From positions 1,240,001 through 1,304,000 of the forward strand of contig NZ_OCSR01000001.1 of assembly GCF_900230185.1 (NCBI RefSeq): a stretch of 64,000 bases of DNA, given 5' to 3'. Positions 1-9,116 of the stretch are shown piece by piece. Within the stretch, counting starts at the first letter, position 1, and each line of letters starts with the position of its first letter. This DNA comes from Burkholderia sp. OK233. Lineage in GTDB: Bacteria; Pseudomonadota; Gammaproteobacteria; Burkholderiales; Burkholderiaceae. The position numbers and the translations under genes are program-made. Under the pieces are notes generated by a model that saw only the letters and a program-made list of their open reading frames with translations, was not told the origin of the DNA and searched no databases.

Positions 1-1155
1 ACCACCGGCCTGATGAATCCGAAGCAGGCTGCGTCGATCGAAAAGAAAACCCGCAAGGAATTCCCGGAGGGCATTCCGGCGTTTGGCACGGACGCGCTGC
101 GCTTCACGATGGCGTCGATGGCCACGCTCGGCCGCAACGTCAACTTCGACCTGGCGCGCTGCGAAGGCTATCGCAACTTCTGCAACAAGCTGTGGAATGC
201 CACCCGCTTCGTGCTGATGAACTGCGAGGGCCACGATTGCGGTTTCGGCAAGCCGGAGCAATGCGGCGAATGCGGTCCGGACGGCCACCTGAATTTCTCG
301 GCGGCCGACCGCTGGATCGTCTCGCGCCTGCAGCGCGTGGAAGCGGAAATCGCCAAGGGTTTCGCCGACTATCGTTTTGACAATGTGGCCAACGCCCTAT
401 ACAAGTTCGTATGGGACGAATACTGTGACTGGTATCTCGAACTCGCCAAGGTTCAGATCCAGACGGGTCAGCCGAACCAGCAGCGCGCAACGCGCCGCAC
501 GCTGCTGCGCGTGCTCGAGACGGTGTTGCGCCTCGCGCATCCGGTGATTCCGTTCATCACCGAAGCGTTGTGGCAAAAGGTTGCGCCGTTGGCTGGACGT
601 TATCCCGAAGGCAAAGCCGAGGGCGAAGCGTCCATCATGGTGCAGCCCTACCCCGTTGCGGAGCCGTCGAAGATCGACGAAGACGCTGAGCAATGGGCGG
701 CCGACCTGAAAGCAGTGATCGATGCGTGTCGGAATCTGCGCGGTGAGATGAATCTGTCGCCGGCGGTCAAGGTGCCGTTGCTCGCTACCGGCAACGCGGA
801 GCGCCTCGCAACCTTCGCTCCGTACGCTCAGGCATTGGCCCGTTTGTCGGAGGTGCAGATCATTGCCGACGAGGCAACGCTGGATGCGCAGGCGGATGGC
901 GCGCCAATTGCTATCGTAGGGAATGACAAGCTCGTGCTGAAGGTGGAAATCGACGTTGCCGTCGAGCGCGAGCGTCTGTCGAAGGAGATTGCGCGGCTGA
1001 GCACGGAGGTCATCAAGTGCAATGCCAAATTGCAGAATGAAAGCTTTGTTGCAAAGGCGCCACCGGCAGTCGTTGAGCAGGAGCAGAAAAGGCTGGCAGA
1101 ATTCGAAACCACTATCGGCAAGCTGAAAGCCCAATTGGCGCGTTTGCCGGCCTGA
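1..1155 (+). CDS. valS: Valine--tRNA ligase, C-terminal part (5' end outside window)
   Basis: This is the last 384 residues of valyl-tRNA synthetase, which charges tRNA-Val in the cytoplasm. The reading frame is open from base 1, so the gene starts before the window. The catalytic HIGH and KMSKS motifs are not in view. Visible are the end of the class I core ([20 protein letters not shown]), the helical anticodon-binding domain (about residues 75-230 of the fragment) and the charged C-terminal coiled coil (about 310-384) typical of ValRS. The stop at 1153 is followed by a strong hairpin at 1161-1196. Identification is secure from the core sequence and the coiled-coil tail. Confidence 0.96.
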   Translation, partial: TTGLMNPKQAASIEKKTRKEFPEGIPAFGTDALRFTMASMATLGRNVNFDLARCEGYRNFCNKLWNATRFVLMNCEGHDCGFGKPEQCGECGPDGHLNFSAADRWIVSRLQRVEAEIAKGFADYRFDNVANALYKFVWDEYCDWYLELAKVQIQTGQPNQQRATRRTLLRVLETVLRLAHPVIPFITEALWQKVAPLAGRYPEGKAEGEASIMVQPYPVAEPSKIDEDAEQWAADLKAVIDACRNLRGEMNLSPAVKVPLLATGNAERLATFAPYAQALARLSEVQIIADEATLDAQADGAPIAIVGNDKLVLKVEIDVAVERERLSKEIARLSTEVIKCNAKLQNESFVAKAPPAVVEQEQKRLAEFETTIGKLKAQLARLPA

Positions 1156-1160
1156 TCGAC

Positions 1161-1196
1161 GCGCCCTGTCCGCCCCGTTGCGGGCTGACAGGGCGC
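1161..1196. terminator. Strong hairpin between valS and galU
   Basis: A perfect 10-bp stem (GCGCCCTGTC at 1161-1170 with GACAGGGCGC at 1187-1196) encloses a second small CCCG/CGGG stem. No run of T follows on either strand. It could be a weak valS terminator, a processing signal or a leader hairpin for galU, which starts at 1228. Confidence 0.5.
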
Positions 1197-1227
1197 AAAG
1201 CTAAACCAGAGGATTCAGGGTAATCAC

Positions 1228-2109
1228 ATGCTAAAAGTTACAAAAGCGGTTTTTCCGGTAGCAGGTCTTGGCACCCGGTTCCTCCCTGCCACGAAGGCCA
1301 GCCCGAAGGAGATGCTGCCGATCGTCGACAAGCCGCTGATTCAATACGCGGTGGAAGAGGCAATGGCGGCCGGCATCACCGAAATGATCTTTGTGACGGG
1401 CCGCAGCAAGCGTGCGATCGAGGACCATTTCGATAAGTCATACGAAATCGAGGCCGAACTCCAGGCGCGTGGCAAGGACAAGCTGCTGGAATTGGTGCGC
1501 AGCATCAAGCCGAGCCATGTGGACTGCTTCTACGTGCGTCAACCGGAAGCACTTGGCCTCGGCCACGCGGTGATGTGCGCTGAAAAGCTGGTGGGCGACA
1601 ACCCGTTCGCCGTCATCCTTGCGGACGACTTGCTGTACGGCAAGCCGCCCGTCATGACGCAGATGATCGAGGTGTTTGACCACTATCACAGCTCGGTGAT
1701 CGGCGTCGAAGAGATTCCGCACTCGGAGACAAAGTCGTACGGTATCGTCGACGGCAAGGAGTGGGAAGACTCAATCATCAAGATGTCGGGCATCGTCGAA
1801 AAGCCGGAGCCGGACGTCGCGCCCTCGAATCTCGGCGTGGTGGGCCGCTATGTGCTGAAGCCGCGGATTTTCGAACATTTGCGCGCGCTGAAGCCGGGCG
1901 CAGGCGGCGAATTGCAGCTGACGGACGCGATTCAGTCGTTGCTCGCCGATGAGCAAGTGCTGGCGTACAAGTACCACGGCACGCGTTTCGACTGCGGCAG
2001 CAAGCTGGGTTATCTGAAGGCGACGGTCGAGTTCGCGCTGCGTCACCCGGAAGTGGCAGCCGATTTCGAAGAATATCTGCGTACCCGTTCGCCAGTGCTG
2101 GAAGGCTGA
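1228..2109 (+). CDS. galU: UTP--glucose-1-phosphate uridylyltransferase
   Basis: GalU makes UDP-glucose from UTP and glucose-1-phosphate, the precursor for LPS, exopolysaccharide and galactose metabolism. The 293-residue length is normal for the family. The nucleotide-binding signature GLGTRFLPATKASPKEML begins at residue 13. Other family landmarks are VDKPLIQYAVEEA, RQPEALGLGHAV and the EKP motif near residue 192. The ATG at 1228 is placed by the conserved start VTKAVFPVAGLGTR. The gene stands alone, with a hairpin upstream and a bidirectional terminator downstream at 2176-2217. Confidence 0.97.
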   Translation: MLKVTKAVFPVAGLGTRFLPATKASPKEMLPIVDKPLIQYAVEEAMAAGITEMIFVTGRSKRAIEDHFDKSYEIEAELQARGKDKLLELVRSIKPSHVDCFYVRQPEALGLGHAVMCAEKLVGDNPFAVILADDLLYGKPPVMTQMIEVFDHYHSSVIGVEEIPHSETKSYGIVDGKEWEDSIIKMSGIVEKPEPDVAPSNLGVVGRYVLKPRIFEHLRALKPGAGGELQLTDAIQSLLADEQVLAYKYHGTRFDCGSKLGYLKATVEFALRHPEVAADFEEYLRTRSPVLEG

Positions 2110-2175
2110 GCAACGGAACAGCCGCGCAGAACCCCTTGCGCTGTTAGCCTCTCGCAATAAGCAGTAGTCAGACGT

Positions 2176-2217
2176 AAAAAGGCGCTGTGCCCGGCATTCG
2201 CGGGCACAGCGCCTTTT
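2176..2217. terminator. Bidirectional rho-independent terminator, galU / tusA-like
   Basis: A 13-bp perfect stem (2181-2193 with 2201-2213; arm GGCGCTGTGCCCG) is preceded by AAAAA and followed by TTTT. It sits between the convergent ends of galU and the TusA-like gene, so it can terminate both transcripts. Confidence 0.9.
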
Positions 2218-2226
2218 GTTTGCATT

Positions 2227-2460
2227 TCAGCGGCGCTTCATCAAAAAGGTAAAAACCTTGTCGTGCGCCGAGCTTTCGACGATTTCGTTGCCGGTTTGCT
2301 TCGCGAACGCGGCGAAATCGCGCTGCGAGCCCGGATCGGTGGCTAGCACCTTGAGAATCTGGCCGCTTTCCATGTCGGCGAGCGCCTTCTTGGCGCGCAA
2401 AATGGGCAGCGGGCACATCAGCCCGCGCGCATCGACTTCCTTGTGAACCTGAATTTGCAT
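2227..2460 (-). CDS. TusA/SirA-family sulfurtransferase-like protein
   Basis: This 77-residue protein has the TusA fold signature: the CPLP motif with the sulfur-carrying Cys at residue 16 (ARGLMCPLPILRAKKAL), then a GSQRDFAAFAKQTGNEI region. Family members act as sulfur carriers in tRNA thiolation, molybdenum cofactor or dissimilatory sulfur chemistry. The specific pathway cannot be told from context, because neighbours are galU (convergent) and the iol genes. It is about the size of E. coli TusA (81 aa), but genomes of this group encode several paralogues, so no symbol is given. Confidence 0.88.
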   Translation of the reverse strand: MQIQVHKEVDARGLMCPLPILRAKKALADMESGQILKVLATDPGSQRDFAAFAKQTGNEIVESSAHDKVFTFLMKRR

Positions 2461-2590
2461 CGACGATGACCTTCGGGATGAGGCGTCGTAAGCGACGCCG
2501 GACAGAGGGTCAAATTCTACAGCAGGCGTCGTTTAGCCGCCGGAAGTGACGCTGTCATGTCGATTGACGCAATCCGGCGGCGTTTTAGCG
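2461..2590. other. Intergenic hairpin between tusA-like gene and inositol dehydrogenase paralogue
   Basis: The gap holds the inverted repeat GCCGCCGGA (2536-2544) / TCCGGCGGC (2573-2581) with a 28-nt loop. It lies just downstream of the minus-strand iol genes ending at 2591. It may be a weak terminator, but there is no strong T-run. Confidence 0.4.
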
Positions 2591-3631
2591 CTACAACGTG
2601 ACGGCCTCTCCGCTCTGCAGCGACTGCCGCAATGCCATGCCGATCCGCGTCGCTTCGAGCGCATCGGCCAGCGTGGCGCCTGCTTGCGCATTCGATGTCG
2701 CGCCGCCCTGCACCGCCGCAACGAAGGCACGTGCCTCATGCAAAAACGCATCCTCGAAGCGATCGAAGAAGGTCGGCGTGCATTCGTTGCGGATGCCCGT
2801 CGCGTCGTAGATCTCGACGCGATTCGCACGTGGATTGTGGCCAATCGCCAGCGCGCCGGCAGTGCCGATCACCTCGCTATGCGTGTCGTTACCGTGAGCT
2901 TGCGTGCGCGACGCATAGAACATCGCGAGCTTGCCGTCTTCGAACTCACAGATCGCCACGCCGTTATCGACGTCGCCGAATTCCCGCAGACCCTCGTGCA
3001 ATGCGACCGCGCCCGCCGCAAACACGCGTTTGGCGCGCGGTTTGCCGAGCAGCCAGCGCGCGACGTCGATGTCGTGCACCGTGCAGTCCAGAAAGATGCC
3101 GCCTGAGGTCGCCGCAAAACGCACGAAGAAACCGTCGGTGTCGTTCTGATCGGTAGTTTGTGAGCGAACCAGAAACGGTCGGCCGATCTTACCGGCTTCG
3201 ATCTTGTCGAACGCATCCTTGTAGCTCGGATCGAAACGCCGCATGAAGCCGATGGTGGCCTGCAGATGCGGATGACGCGCGGCCTCGGCCAGTACACGCT
3301 CGCATTCGGCGAGATCCAGCGACAGCGGCTTCTCGCAGAACACATGCTTGCCGGCGCGTAACGCATCGATAATCTGCTGCGCGTGCAAGGAAGAGGGCGT
3401 GACGAGCCACACCGCATCCACGTCGCGATCGGCGAGCAGGTCCGCATAGTCGGCGTAGAGACGCGGTTCGGGCAACACCTCGCGCGCCCACGTCCGCTCC
3501 TCTTCCACAGGGCTGCAAGCAGCCACGAGCGCAGCCCCCGGCACGCGATACGCCAGATTCTCCGCGTGCCGCTTGCCCAACCGCCCCAAGCCGACCACAC
3601 CCAAACGAAGCCGCCCAGTCGCCGTCTTCAT
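2591..3631 (-). CDS. Gfo/Idh/MocA-family inositol dehydrogenase-like oxidoreductase (second paralogue)
   Basis: This 346-residue NAD(P)-dependent oxidoreductase probably oxidises an inositol isomer or an inositol-derived sugar. The Rossmann motif GLGRLG is at residues 14-19 and the catalytic EKP motif at 100-102. The Asp-X3-His pair lies in LDCTVHDIDVARW. The upstream open frame is long, but the ATG at 3631 is chosen because it overlaps the stop of the preceding iolG-like gene by one base (TGATG), which indicates translational coupling. It is the last gene of a three-gene minus-strand unit with the RpiR regulator. The exact substrate (myo-, scyllo- or chiro-inositol) is not readable from sequence. 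Confidence 0.87.
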   Translation of the reverse strand: MKTATGRLRLGVVGLGRLGKRHAENLAYRVPGAALVAACSPVEEERTWAREVLPEPRLYADYADLLADRDVDAVWLVTPSSLHAQQIIDALRAGKHVFCEKPLSLDLAECERVLAEAARHPHLQATIGFMRRFDPSYKDAFDKIEAGKIGRPFLVRSQTTDQNDTDGFFVRFAATSGGIFLDCTVHDIDVARWLLGKPRAKRVFAAGAVALHEGLREFGDVDNGVAICEFEDGKLAMFYASRTQAHGNDTHSEVIGTAGALAIGHNPRANRVEIYDATGIRNECTPTFFDRFEDAFLHEARAFVAAVQGGATSNAQAGATLADALEATRIGMALRQSLQSGEAVTL

Positions 3632-4647
3632 CACGATGCCTCCCCGAGCTTCACCGCGCGACCCTCGCGCCACGACCGCGTTGCGGCATCGGCGAGTTCG
3701 AGCGCTTTCAGGCCGTCGGCGACGGTCGTTCGTACCGGCTTGCCGTGCGTGACCGCGTCGAAGAAATGCGCTATTTCCAGTGCGTACGCCGCGCGATAGC
3801 GCTCGAGGAAAAACGCCTCGGGCACGTCGCTCGACACTTCGGTTCTCGAATACGCGGTGACCTCGGTGGGGCGAACATTGCCCGCCTGCAGCATGCCTGT
3901 GCTGCCGAGCACTTCGAAACGCTGGTCGTACCCATAAGCCGCGCGCCGCGCGGTGTTGATCTGACACAGGCGGCCGTGCTTCGTGCGGATCGTCACCGCG
4001 GTCGAATCGATATCGCCCGCTTCGGCAATCGCCGGATCCGAAAGACAACTACCGGTGGCGTGCAGCGTGTCGGCTTCGTCGTCGAGAATCCAGCGGAAGA
4101 TGTCGAAGTCGTGAATCAGCATGTCCTTGAAGATGCCGCCCGAGTGCTTGATGTACTCGACCGGCGGTGCGCCCGGATCGCGGCTCGTCACCACCAGCAT
4201 TTCCGGCGTGCCGATTTCGCCCGCATCGATGCGCGCTTTCAACGCGGAGAAGGTCGGGTCGAAGCGGCGCTGAAAGCCGATCATGCAAACCACGCCCGCA
4301 CGCTCCACTGCCTCGGCGCAGGCCCGCGCGCGTTCCAAAGTCAGATCGACCGGCTTCTCGCAGAACACATGCTTCTTCTGCGCGGCCGATTTCATGATCA
4401 GATCCGCGTGCGTGTCGGTGCTCGAACAGATCACCGTCGCGCCGATCGATGCATCGCCCATCGCGCCGTCGATATCCGCAACCTGCGCGCCGTGTTCGGC
4501 GGCGAGCGCCGCAGCCGCCTCGCGATTCACATCGACCACATACTTGAGCCGCACGCCCGGCTGCCGCGCCAGATTCGCCGCATGAATCTTGCCGATACGT
4601 CCCGCGCCAAATACCGCTACGTCGATCGTCTTTACCGCCTCAGTCAT
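3631..4647 (-). CDS. iolG: Inositol 2-dehydrogenase
   Basis: This enzyme likely performs the first step of myo-inositol degradation, NAD-dependent oxidation to 2-keto-myo-inositol (inosose). The 338-residue protein has the Rossmann motif GAGRIG at 14-19, EKP at 97-99 and the catalytic Asp175-X3-His179 in KDMLIHDFDIFRW, all typical of IolG. A good ribosome site (GGAGGAT) precedes the ATG, and the start lies inside the end of the regulator gene (8-bp overlap). IolE, IolD, IolB and IolC encoded across the divergent promoter complete most of the pathway. It is the better iolG candidate of the two adjacent paralogues. Confidence 0.92.
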   Translation of the reverse strand: MTEAVKTIDVAVFGAGRIGKIHAANLARQPGVRLKYVVDVNREAAAALAAEHGAQVADIDGAMGDASIGATVICSSTDTHADLIMKSAAQKKHVFCEKPVDLTLERARACAEAVERAGVVCMIGFQRRFDPTFSALKARIDAGEIGTPEMLVVTSRDPGAPPVEYIKHSGGIFKDMLIHDFDIFRWILDDEADTLHATGSCLSDPAIAEAGDIDSTAVTIRTKHGRLCQINTARRAAYGYDQRFEVLGSTGMLQAGNVRPTEVTAYSRTEVSSDVPEAFFLERYRAAYALEIAHFFDAVTHGKPVRTTVADGLKALELADAATRSWREGRAVKLGEAS

Positions 4648-5521
4648 CGTATCCTCCAGTCTCTTTGGATTCTTCCACGTTCAGTTCGAGCTTGTACGCG
4701 AGCGCGATGAACAACGCCTGGCACAAACAGATCGTGCTGGTCAGCGAGCGGAACGCAAACGCGCTGCCCTCTTTCACATACAGCTGGGTGGTGGCGTAAC
4801 GCGCCAACGGAGATAGTTGGCTATCCGTAATAACCAGCGTCTTCGCCTGGTGATGGTGCGCCACGCGCAGGCAATACTGCGTTTCCTTGCCATACGGCGC
4901 GAAGCTGATCGCGATCACCACGTCGCCCTTCTTCACGCTGCGAATCTGCTCGCGGTACATGCCGCCGAAACCGGATACCAGATGTACGCGCTTGGGGGTG
5001 TGCTGCAACGCGTAGACGATATAGCTCGCCACCGGAAACGAACGCCGCACGCCGATCACGTAGATGTTGTCGGCCTGCTGCAGCATCTTCACGGCGGCAT
5101 CGAACTGCTGGTCGTCGAGGCCGGCTTCAAGCTCTTCAAGACCGCCGCGTGAGGCCGCGATGAATTCGCGCGCCACGGAGCCGCCAGACAACGCCCCGGG
5201 TTTCTCGTCGATCAGCTTGCGAATCCGCTGCTGATAACTCGGCGAGGACGTACCCTGCCCCGTGTACGCCTGACGAAACACCGCCTGCAGATCGGAGAAT
5301 CCGGAAAAGCCGAAGCGCTGCGCAAAACGCACCACGGCGGACGGATGCACGCCGCAGCTCGCCGCGATATCGCTGGTGCGATCCACCATCACACTCGAGC
5401 GATGCTGCTCGATATACGTCGCGACGTTCTTCAATTGCCGCGGCAGCGCCTCGTAGTTTTCCGCGATGCGCTGCATCAATTCTTCGACGCTTGGCAAGTC
5501 TTCGGTGCTCTCTTCCGCCAT
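4640..5521 (-). CDS. iolR: RpiR-family transcriptional regulator, probable IolR
   Basis: This 293-residue regulator has an N-terminal RpiR-type helix-turn-helix (about residues 10-90; TSDIAASCGVHPSAVVRFAQ) and a C-terminal SIS sugar-phosphate-binding domain (about 130-270; VIGVRRSFPVASYIVYAL and DVVIAISFAPYG). RpiR-type regulators control iol genes in several proteobacteria. The ATG has a GAGAGAG ribosome site. It is the first gene of the minus-strand unit with both dehydrogenases, and it faces the ABC transporter and iolCDEB genes across a 277-bp region with a GGAA-N6-TTCC site. Repression relieved by a pathway intermediate is inferred, not seen. Confidence 0.88.
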   Translation of the reverse strand: MAEESTEDLPSVEELMQRIAENYEALPRQLKNVATYIEQHRSSVMVDRTSDIAASCGVHPSAVVRFAQRFGFSGFSDLQAVFRQAYTGQGTSSPSYQQRIRKLIDEKPGALSGGSVAREFIAASRGGLEELEAGLDDQQFDAAVKMLQQADNIYVIGVRRSFPVASYIVYALQHTPKRVHLVSGFGGMYREQIRSVKKGDVVIAISFAPYGKETQYCLRVAHHHQAKTLVITDSQLSPLARYATTQLYVKEGSAFAFRSLTSTICLCQALFIALAYKLELNVEESKETGGYDD

Positions 5522-5621
5522 GGCTCTCTCTTCGTTGCTTTATTGCAGTGCAGAAGACGCTTCCAGCGCGCGCCACACAGCATCCTGACGCTGCCGATTA
5601 TAGGCAGGCGCCCTGTCAAAT

Positions 5622-5661
5622 GGAATGTATTTTCCATTTTTATTTGTCATGAAATTTTCAT
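5622..5661. promoter_or_regulatory. Candidate IolR operators in the divergent iolR / transporter promoter
   Basis: Two palindromes lie in an AT-rich patch of the 277-bp divergent region. GGAA-N6-TTCC (5622-5635, flanked by T and A to give TGGAA-N6-TTCCA) matches the motif reported for the RpiR-type IolR of Sinorhizobium meliloti. ATGAAATTTTCAT (5649-5661) is a perfect palindrome around a central T. Their centres are about 26-27 bp apart. No other strong GGAA-N6-TTCC site was noticed by eye in the cluster. Confidence 0.65.
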
Positions 5662-5798
5662 TGCAACGCTTCGGAAGATGGCCTAATCTTGGTCGTGAGC
5701 GATGGTGCATCGGCTGACGTCTGCCGCAACGCACGCAATCGGAAAGCCGCCCGCCAGACGCTCCCTTCAATAACGACAGACCGAGAAAGGTGGAGACA

Positions 5799-6845
5799 AT
5801 GAGACTTTGCAAGGGCAAGGCTACGCTCAGGATTCTGGTGGCGGCATTGACGTTGGCGACGGGATTCGGTGCGGCGTCGGCCGCCCGCGCGGCTGACGCT
5901 CACTTCGTGCTGATCAGCCACGCGCCGGATTCGGATTCGTGGTGGAACACCATCAAGAACGCCATCAAACAGGCCGACGAGGATTTCAACGTCGAGACCG
6001 ACTACCGCAATCCGCCGAACGGCGATATCGCCGATATGGCGCGTCTGGTCGAACAGGCCGCCGCGCGCAACTACGACGGCGTGATCGTTTCGATCGCCGA
6101 CTTCGACGTGCTCAAGAGTTCGCTCGCCAAGGTCACCGAGAAACACATTCCGCTCGTCACGATCAATTCCGGCACTGAGGAGCAAAGCGCGCAGCTTGGC
6201 GCGATCATGCACGTCGGTCAGCCTGAATATGCGGCGGGCAAAGCGGCGGGCCAGAAAGCGAAGGCAGCGGGCATCAAGTCGTTCCTGTGCGTGAACCACT
6301 ACGCGACCAACCCGGCTTCGTTCGAACGCTGCCGCGGCTTTGCCGAGGCGATCGGCGTCGACTTCAAGTCCTCCACGCTCGACGCAGGCCAGGACCCGAC
6401 CGGTGTGCAATCGAAAGTGAGCGCGTATCTGCGCAATCACCCGAACACCCAGGCGGTGCTCACCCTCGGTCCGCTTTCGGCCGCGCCGACGATGAAGGCG
6501 CTGCAGCAGATGGGCCTCGCCGGCAAGGTCTGGTTCGCGACGTTCGACTTCGACAATGACATCGCCAAGGGCATCCAGGACGGCACGATCCAGTTCGCAA
6601 TCGACCAGCAACCCTACCTGCAGGGCTATATCCCGGTTGCCGTACTGGCCATCGTGAAGAAGGAACACACCACCGATCCGGCGAAGATCCGCCAGATCCT
6701 GCAGGCCAATCCGAAGTTCCAGCAACGTCTCACCACGTACGGCCTGCAGCCCGCCTATGGGCCGCGCAATATCGGTTCCGGCCCGGGTTTCATCACCAAG
6801 GCCAATATCGACAAGGTGGTCAAGTACGCAGGACAGTATCGCTAA
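5799..6845 (+). CDS. Sugar (probable inositol) ABC transporter, periplasmic binding protein
   Basis: This 348-residue periplasmic substrate-binding protein belongs to the ribose/fructose/inositol (periplasmic-binding type 1) family. The ATG at 5799 is preferred over the GTG at 5790 because a purine-rich ribosome site (GAAAGGTGGAG) precedes it. Residues 1-33 form a signal peptide ending ASAARAA. The mature chain starts HFVLISHAPDSDSWWNTIKNAI and has ligand-contact segments such as GVIVSIADFD and HVGQPEYAAGKAAGQ. It is the first gene of an operon with permease, ATPase and iolCDEB, so inositol is the likely ligand by context. A FrcB-like sugar specificity cannot be excluded. Confidence 0.9.
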   Translation: MRLCKGKATLRILVAALTLATGFGAASAARAADAHFVLISHAPDSDSWWNTIKNAIKQADEDFNVETDYRNPPNGDIADMARLVEQAAARNYDGVIVSIADFDVLKSSLAKVTEKHIPLVTINSGTEEQSAQLGAIMHVGQPEYAAGKAAGQKAKAAGIKSFLCVNHYATNPASFERCRGFAEAIGVDFKSSTLDAGQDPTGVQSKVSAYLRNHPNTQAVLTLGPLSAAPTMKALQQMGLAGKVWFATFDFDNDIAKGIQDGTIQFAIDQQPYLQGYIPVAVLAIVKKEHTTDPAKIRQILQANPKFQQRLTTYGLQPAYGPRNIGSGPGFITKANIDKVVKYAGQYR

Positions 6846-6906
6846 CGCATTTCGCTGGAAGTACGGACACGGGAGAACCGTTCCGGCAGGTATGAAGAAA
6901 ATGGAC

Positions 6907-6933
6907 GCGGCCGGCCGCAACCGGCCAGGCCGC
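6907..6933 (+). other. Intercistronic hairpin between binding protein and permease
   Basis: An 11-bp GC stem (6907-6917 with 6922-6933, one bulged A at 6927) with a 4-nt loop CAAC lies 61 nt after the binding-protein stop. Such hairpins often protect the upstream cistron, which allows more binding protein than permease to be made. There is no T-run, so it is not a simple terminator. Confidence 0.6.
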
Positions 6934-7036
6934 CCCACGCCTGCGTTCACCACGTTTTACGTGCATTACGCGCCATGCGGTCCGATTGCGGTCCTTTGAC
7001 GACTGCGAAAAGCCGGGCGCATCAAGGAGAGCTTCA

Positions 7037-8212
7037 ATGGGCGTAGCCAACCCCTTCCACCCTCATCCCCGCAAGCAGCCCCCTTCGAACACCGCGACGA
7101 CGTCAACATCCGGCGGTGTGCCCGGGGCGGCCGATGAGCGCGTGCGCCAGGAATCGTGGTTCCGGCATCTGCTGAACCGTCCGGAATTTGCCGCCCTCGC
7201 TGGCACCGTGATGGTGTTCCTCGTGTTTGGGATTGCGGCCGGCAACTCCGGCATGTTCAACCTCGACGGCGTGATGAACTGGTCGCAAGTGGCCGCGTAT
7301 CTCGGCCTGATCGCAGTCGGCGCTTGCCTCTTGATGATCGCTGGCGAATTCGATCTGTCGATCGGTTCGATGATCGGCTTCTCGGGCATGATGGTCGCGC
7401 TGCCCACCATGTACTTCCATTGGCCGATTGCCTTGTCGATCGTGTTTGCGTTCGCCGGATCGATGCTGCTCGGCGCACTCAACGGCTATCTGGTGATGCG
7501 TACACGGTTGCCGTCATTCATCGTGACGCTGGCGTTTCTGTTCATCCTGCGCGGGCTCACACTGGCCCTGTCGGTCATGTTCGCCGACCGCACGATCATC
7601 TCCGGCGTGGGCGACGTCGCCTCGCACGACTGGCTCGCCCATACCCTGTTCCAGGGTGTGGCGTTCAAGGGCGTATTCACCTGGCTCGGCCACATCGGTG
7701 TCGTAAAGCTGCTCGATAACGGCAATCCGCTCGTACCGGGCATTCCGAAAGTGCTGCTCTGGTGGTTCGCGCTTGCCGCGGTCTGCGCGTTCACCCTCGC
7801 CAAGACCCGCTTCGGCAACTGGATTTTCGCGGTCGGCGGCGACGCCAACGCGGCGAAGAACGTCGGCGTACCGGTACGGCGCGTGAAGATTTCGCTGTTC
7901 GTGCTGACCGCGTTCTGCGCGTGCCTGTTCGCCGTGCTGCAGGTGTGCGACATCGGCTCGGCCGCGGCCGACCGCGGGCTGCAGGCCGAATTCGAAGCCA
8001 TCATCGCCGCGGTGATCGGCGGCACACTGCTGACCGGCGGCTACGGTTCGGTGATCGGCGCCTGCTTCGGCGCGTTGATCTTCGGCGTCGTGCAGATCGG
8101 CATCACCTATACGAATGTCGATTCCGACTGGTTCCGCGTGTTCCTCGGCGTGATGCTGCTGATCGCCGTGCTGTTCAATCACTACGTGCGCCGCCGCGTC
8201 GCGCAGTCGTAA
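7037..8212 (+). CDS. Sugar ABC transporter permease
   Basis: This 391-residue inner-membrane permease of the RbsC/FrcC type forms the translocation channel. The start at 7037 has AAGGAGA 6 bp upstream; an open frame extends further 5' but lacks a ribosome site. A Pro-rich cytoplasmic N-terminus of about 50 residues precedes the first membrane segment ([16 protein letters not shown]). About ten hydrophobic segments follow, with the family motifs [17 protein letters not shown] and [20 protein letters not shown]. The cytoplasmic EAA-like loop ([18 protein letters not shown]) contacts the ATPase. The next gene starts 13 bp after its stop. Confidence 0.92.
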   Translation: MGVANPFHPHPRKQPPSNTATTSTSGGVPGAADERVRQESWFRHLLNRPEFAALAGTVMVFLVFGIAAGNSGMFNLDGVMNWSQVAAYLGLIAVGACLLMIAGEFDLSIGSMIGFSGMMVALPTMYFHWPIALSIVFAFAGSMLLGALNGYLVMRTRLPSFIVTLAFLFILRGLTLALSVMFADRTIISGVGDVASHDWLAHTLFQGVAFKGVFTWLGHIGVVKLLDNGNPLVPGIPKVLLWWFALAAVCAFTLAKTRFGNWIFAVGGDANAAKNVGVPVRRVKISLFVLTAFCACLFAVLQVCDIGSAAADRGLQAEFEAIIAAVIGGTLLTGGYGSVIGACFGALIFGVVQIGITYTNVDSDWFRVFLGVMLLIAVLFNHYVRRRVAQS

Positions 8213-8225
8213 CGAGGAGACGACC

Positions 8226-9050
8226 ATGTCCGATACGAATACCGTGAACACCGCGGCCAAGCCGCAGGACGACGTGATCCTTGCACTCGAAGACGTCAGC
8301 AAATACTTCGGCCAGGTCATTGCGCTAAGCGGCGTGACCTTGCGCCTGAAGCGCGGCGAAGTGCATTGCCTGCTCGGCGACAACGGCGCGGGTAAGTCGA
8401 CGCTGATCAAGACGCTCGCCGGCGTGCATCGACCCTCTTCCGGTCAATATCTGGTGGACGGCAAGCCGGTGCAGTTCGAATCGCCGAAAGACGCGCTCGA
8501 TCTCGGCATCGCCACCGTCTATCAGGATCTGGCGCTGGTGCCCTTGCTCTCTGTGGCGCGCAACTTCTTCATGGGTCGTGAGCCGCAAAAGAAGCTATTC
8601 GGCTTCCTGAACGTGATGGACCTCGAAACGAGTGCCACCACCGCACGCGACAAGCTCGCCGAAATGGGCATCAACGTGCGCGACCCGCATCAACCGATTG
8701 GAACGATGTCCGGCGGTGAGAAGCAATGTCTCGCGATCGCGCGGGCGATTCACTTCGGCGCGCGCGTGCTGATTCTCGACGAGCCGACTGCCGCGCTTGG
8801 CGTCAAGCAGAGCTTCAACGTGCTCAAACTGATTCACACGGCGCGCGCAAAGGGTATCTCCGTGATTTTCATCACGCACAACGTGCACCACGCGTATCCG
8901 ATCGGCGATTCGTTCACGCTGCTCAATCGCGGCAAATCGCTCGGCACGTTCACGAAGGACACCATCAGCAAGGACGAAGTACTCGACATGATGGCCGGCG
9001 GCGCCGAAATGCAGAAGATGATCGGCGAACTCGACGGCGCGACGATCTGA
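8226..9050 (+). CDS. Sugar ABC transporter ATP-binding protein, single-domain (FrcA-like)
   Basis: This ATPase energises the transporter. Walker A (GDNGAGKST) is at residues 51-59. The signature ([15 protein letters not shown]), Walker B ([12 protein letters not shown]) and switch His ([10 protein letters not shown]) are all intact. At 274 residues it has one nucleotide-binding domain, whereas RbsA/MglA-type partners of such permeases carry two in about 500 residues. It therefore resembles FrcA of the rhizobial fructose system and would act as a homodimer. The ribosome site GAGGAG precedes the ATG. It is followed after 66 bp by iolC. Confidence 0.91.
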   Translation: MSDTNTVNTAAKPQDDVILALEDVSKYFGQVIALSGVTLRLKRGEVHCLLGDNGAGKSTLIKTLAGVHRPSSGQYLVDGKPVQFESPKDALDLGIATVYQDLALVPLLSVARNFFMGREPQKKLFGFLNVMDLETSATTARDKLAEMGINVRDPHQPIGTMSGGEKQCLAIARAIHFGARVLILDEPTAALGVKQSFNVLKLIHTARAKGISVIFITHNVHHAYPIGDSFTLLNRGKSLGTFTKDTISKDEVLDMMAGGAEMQKMIGELDGATI

Positions 9051-9116
9051 TTCATTCGCGCGGGTTTCCGGCGCTTGTTGCGCCTCACGCCCGCGCTCAG
9101 CTATTCAGGAATATTC

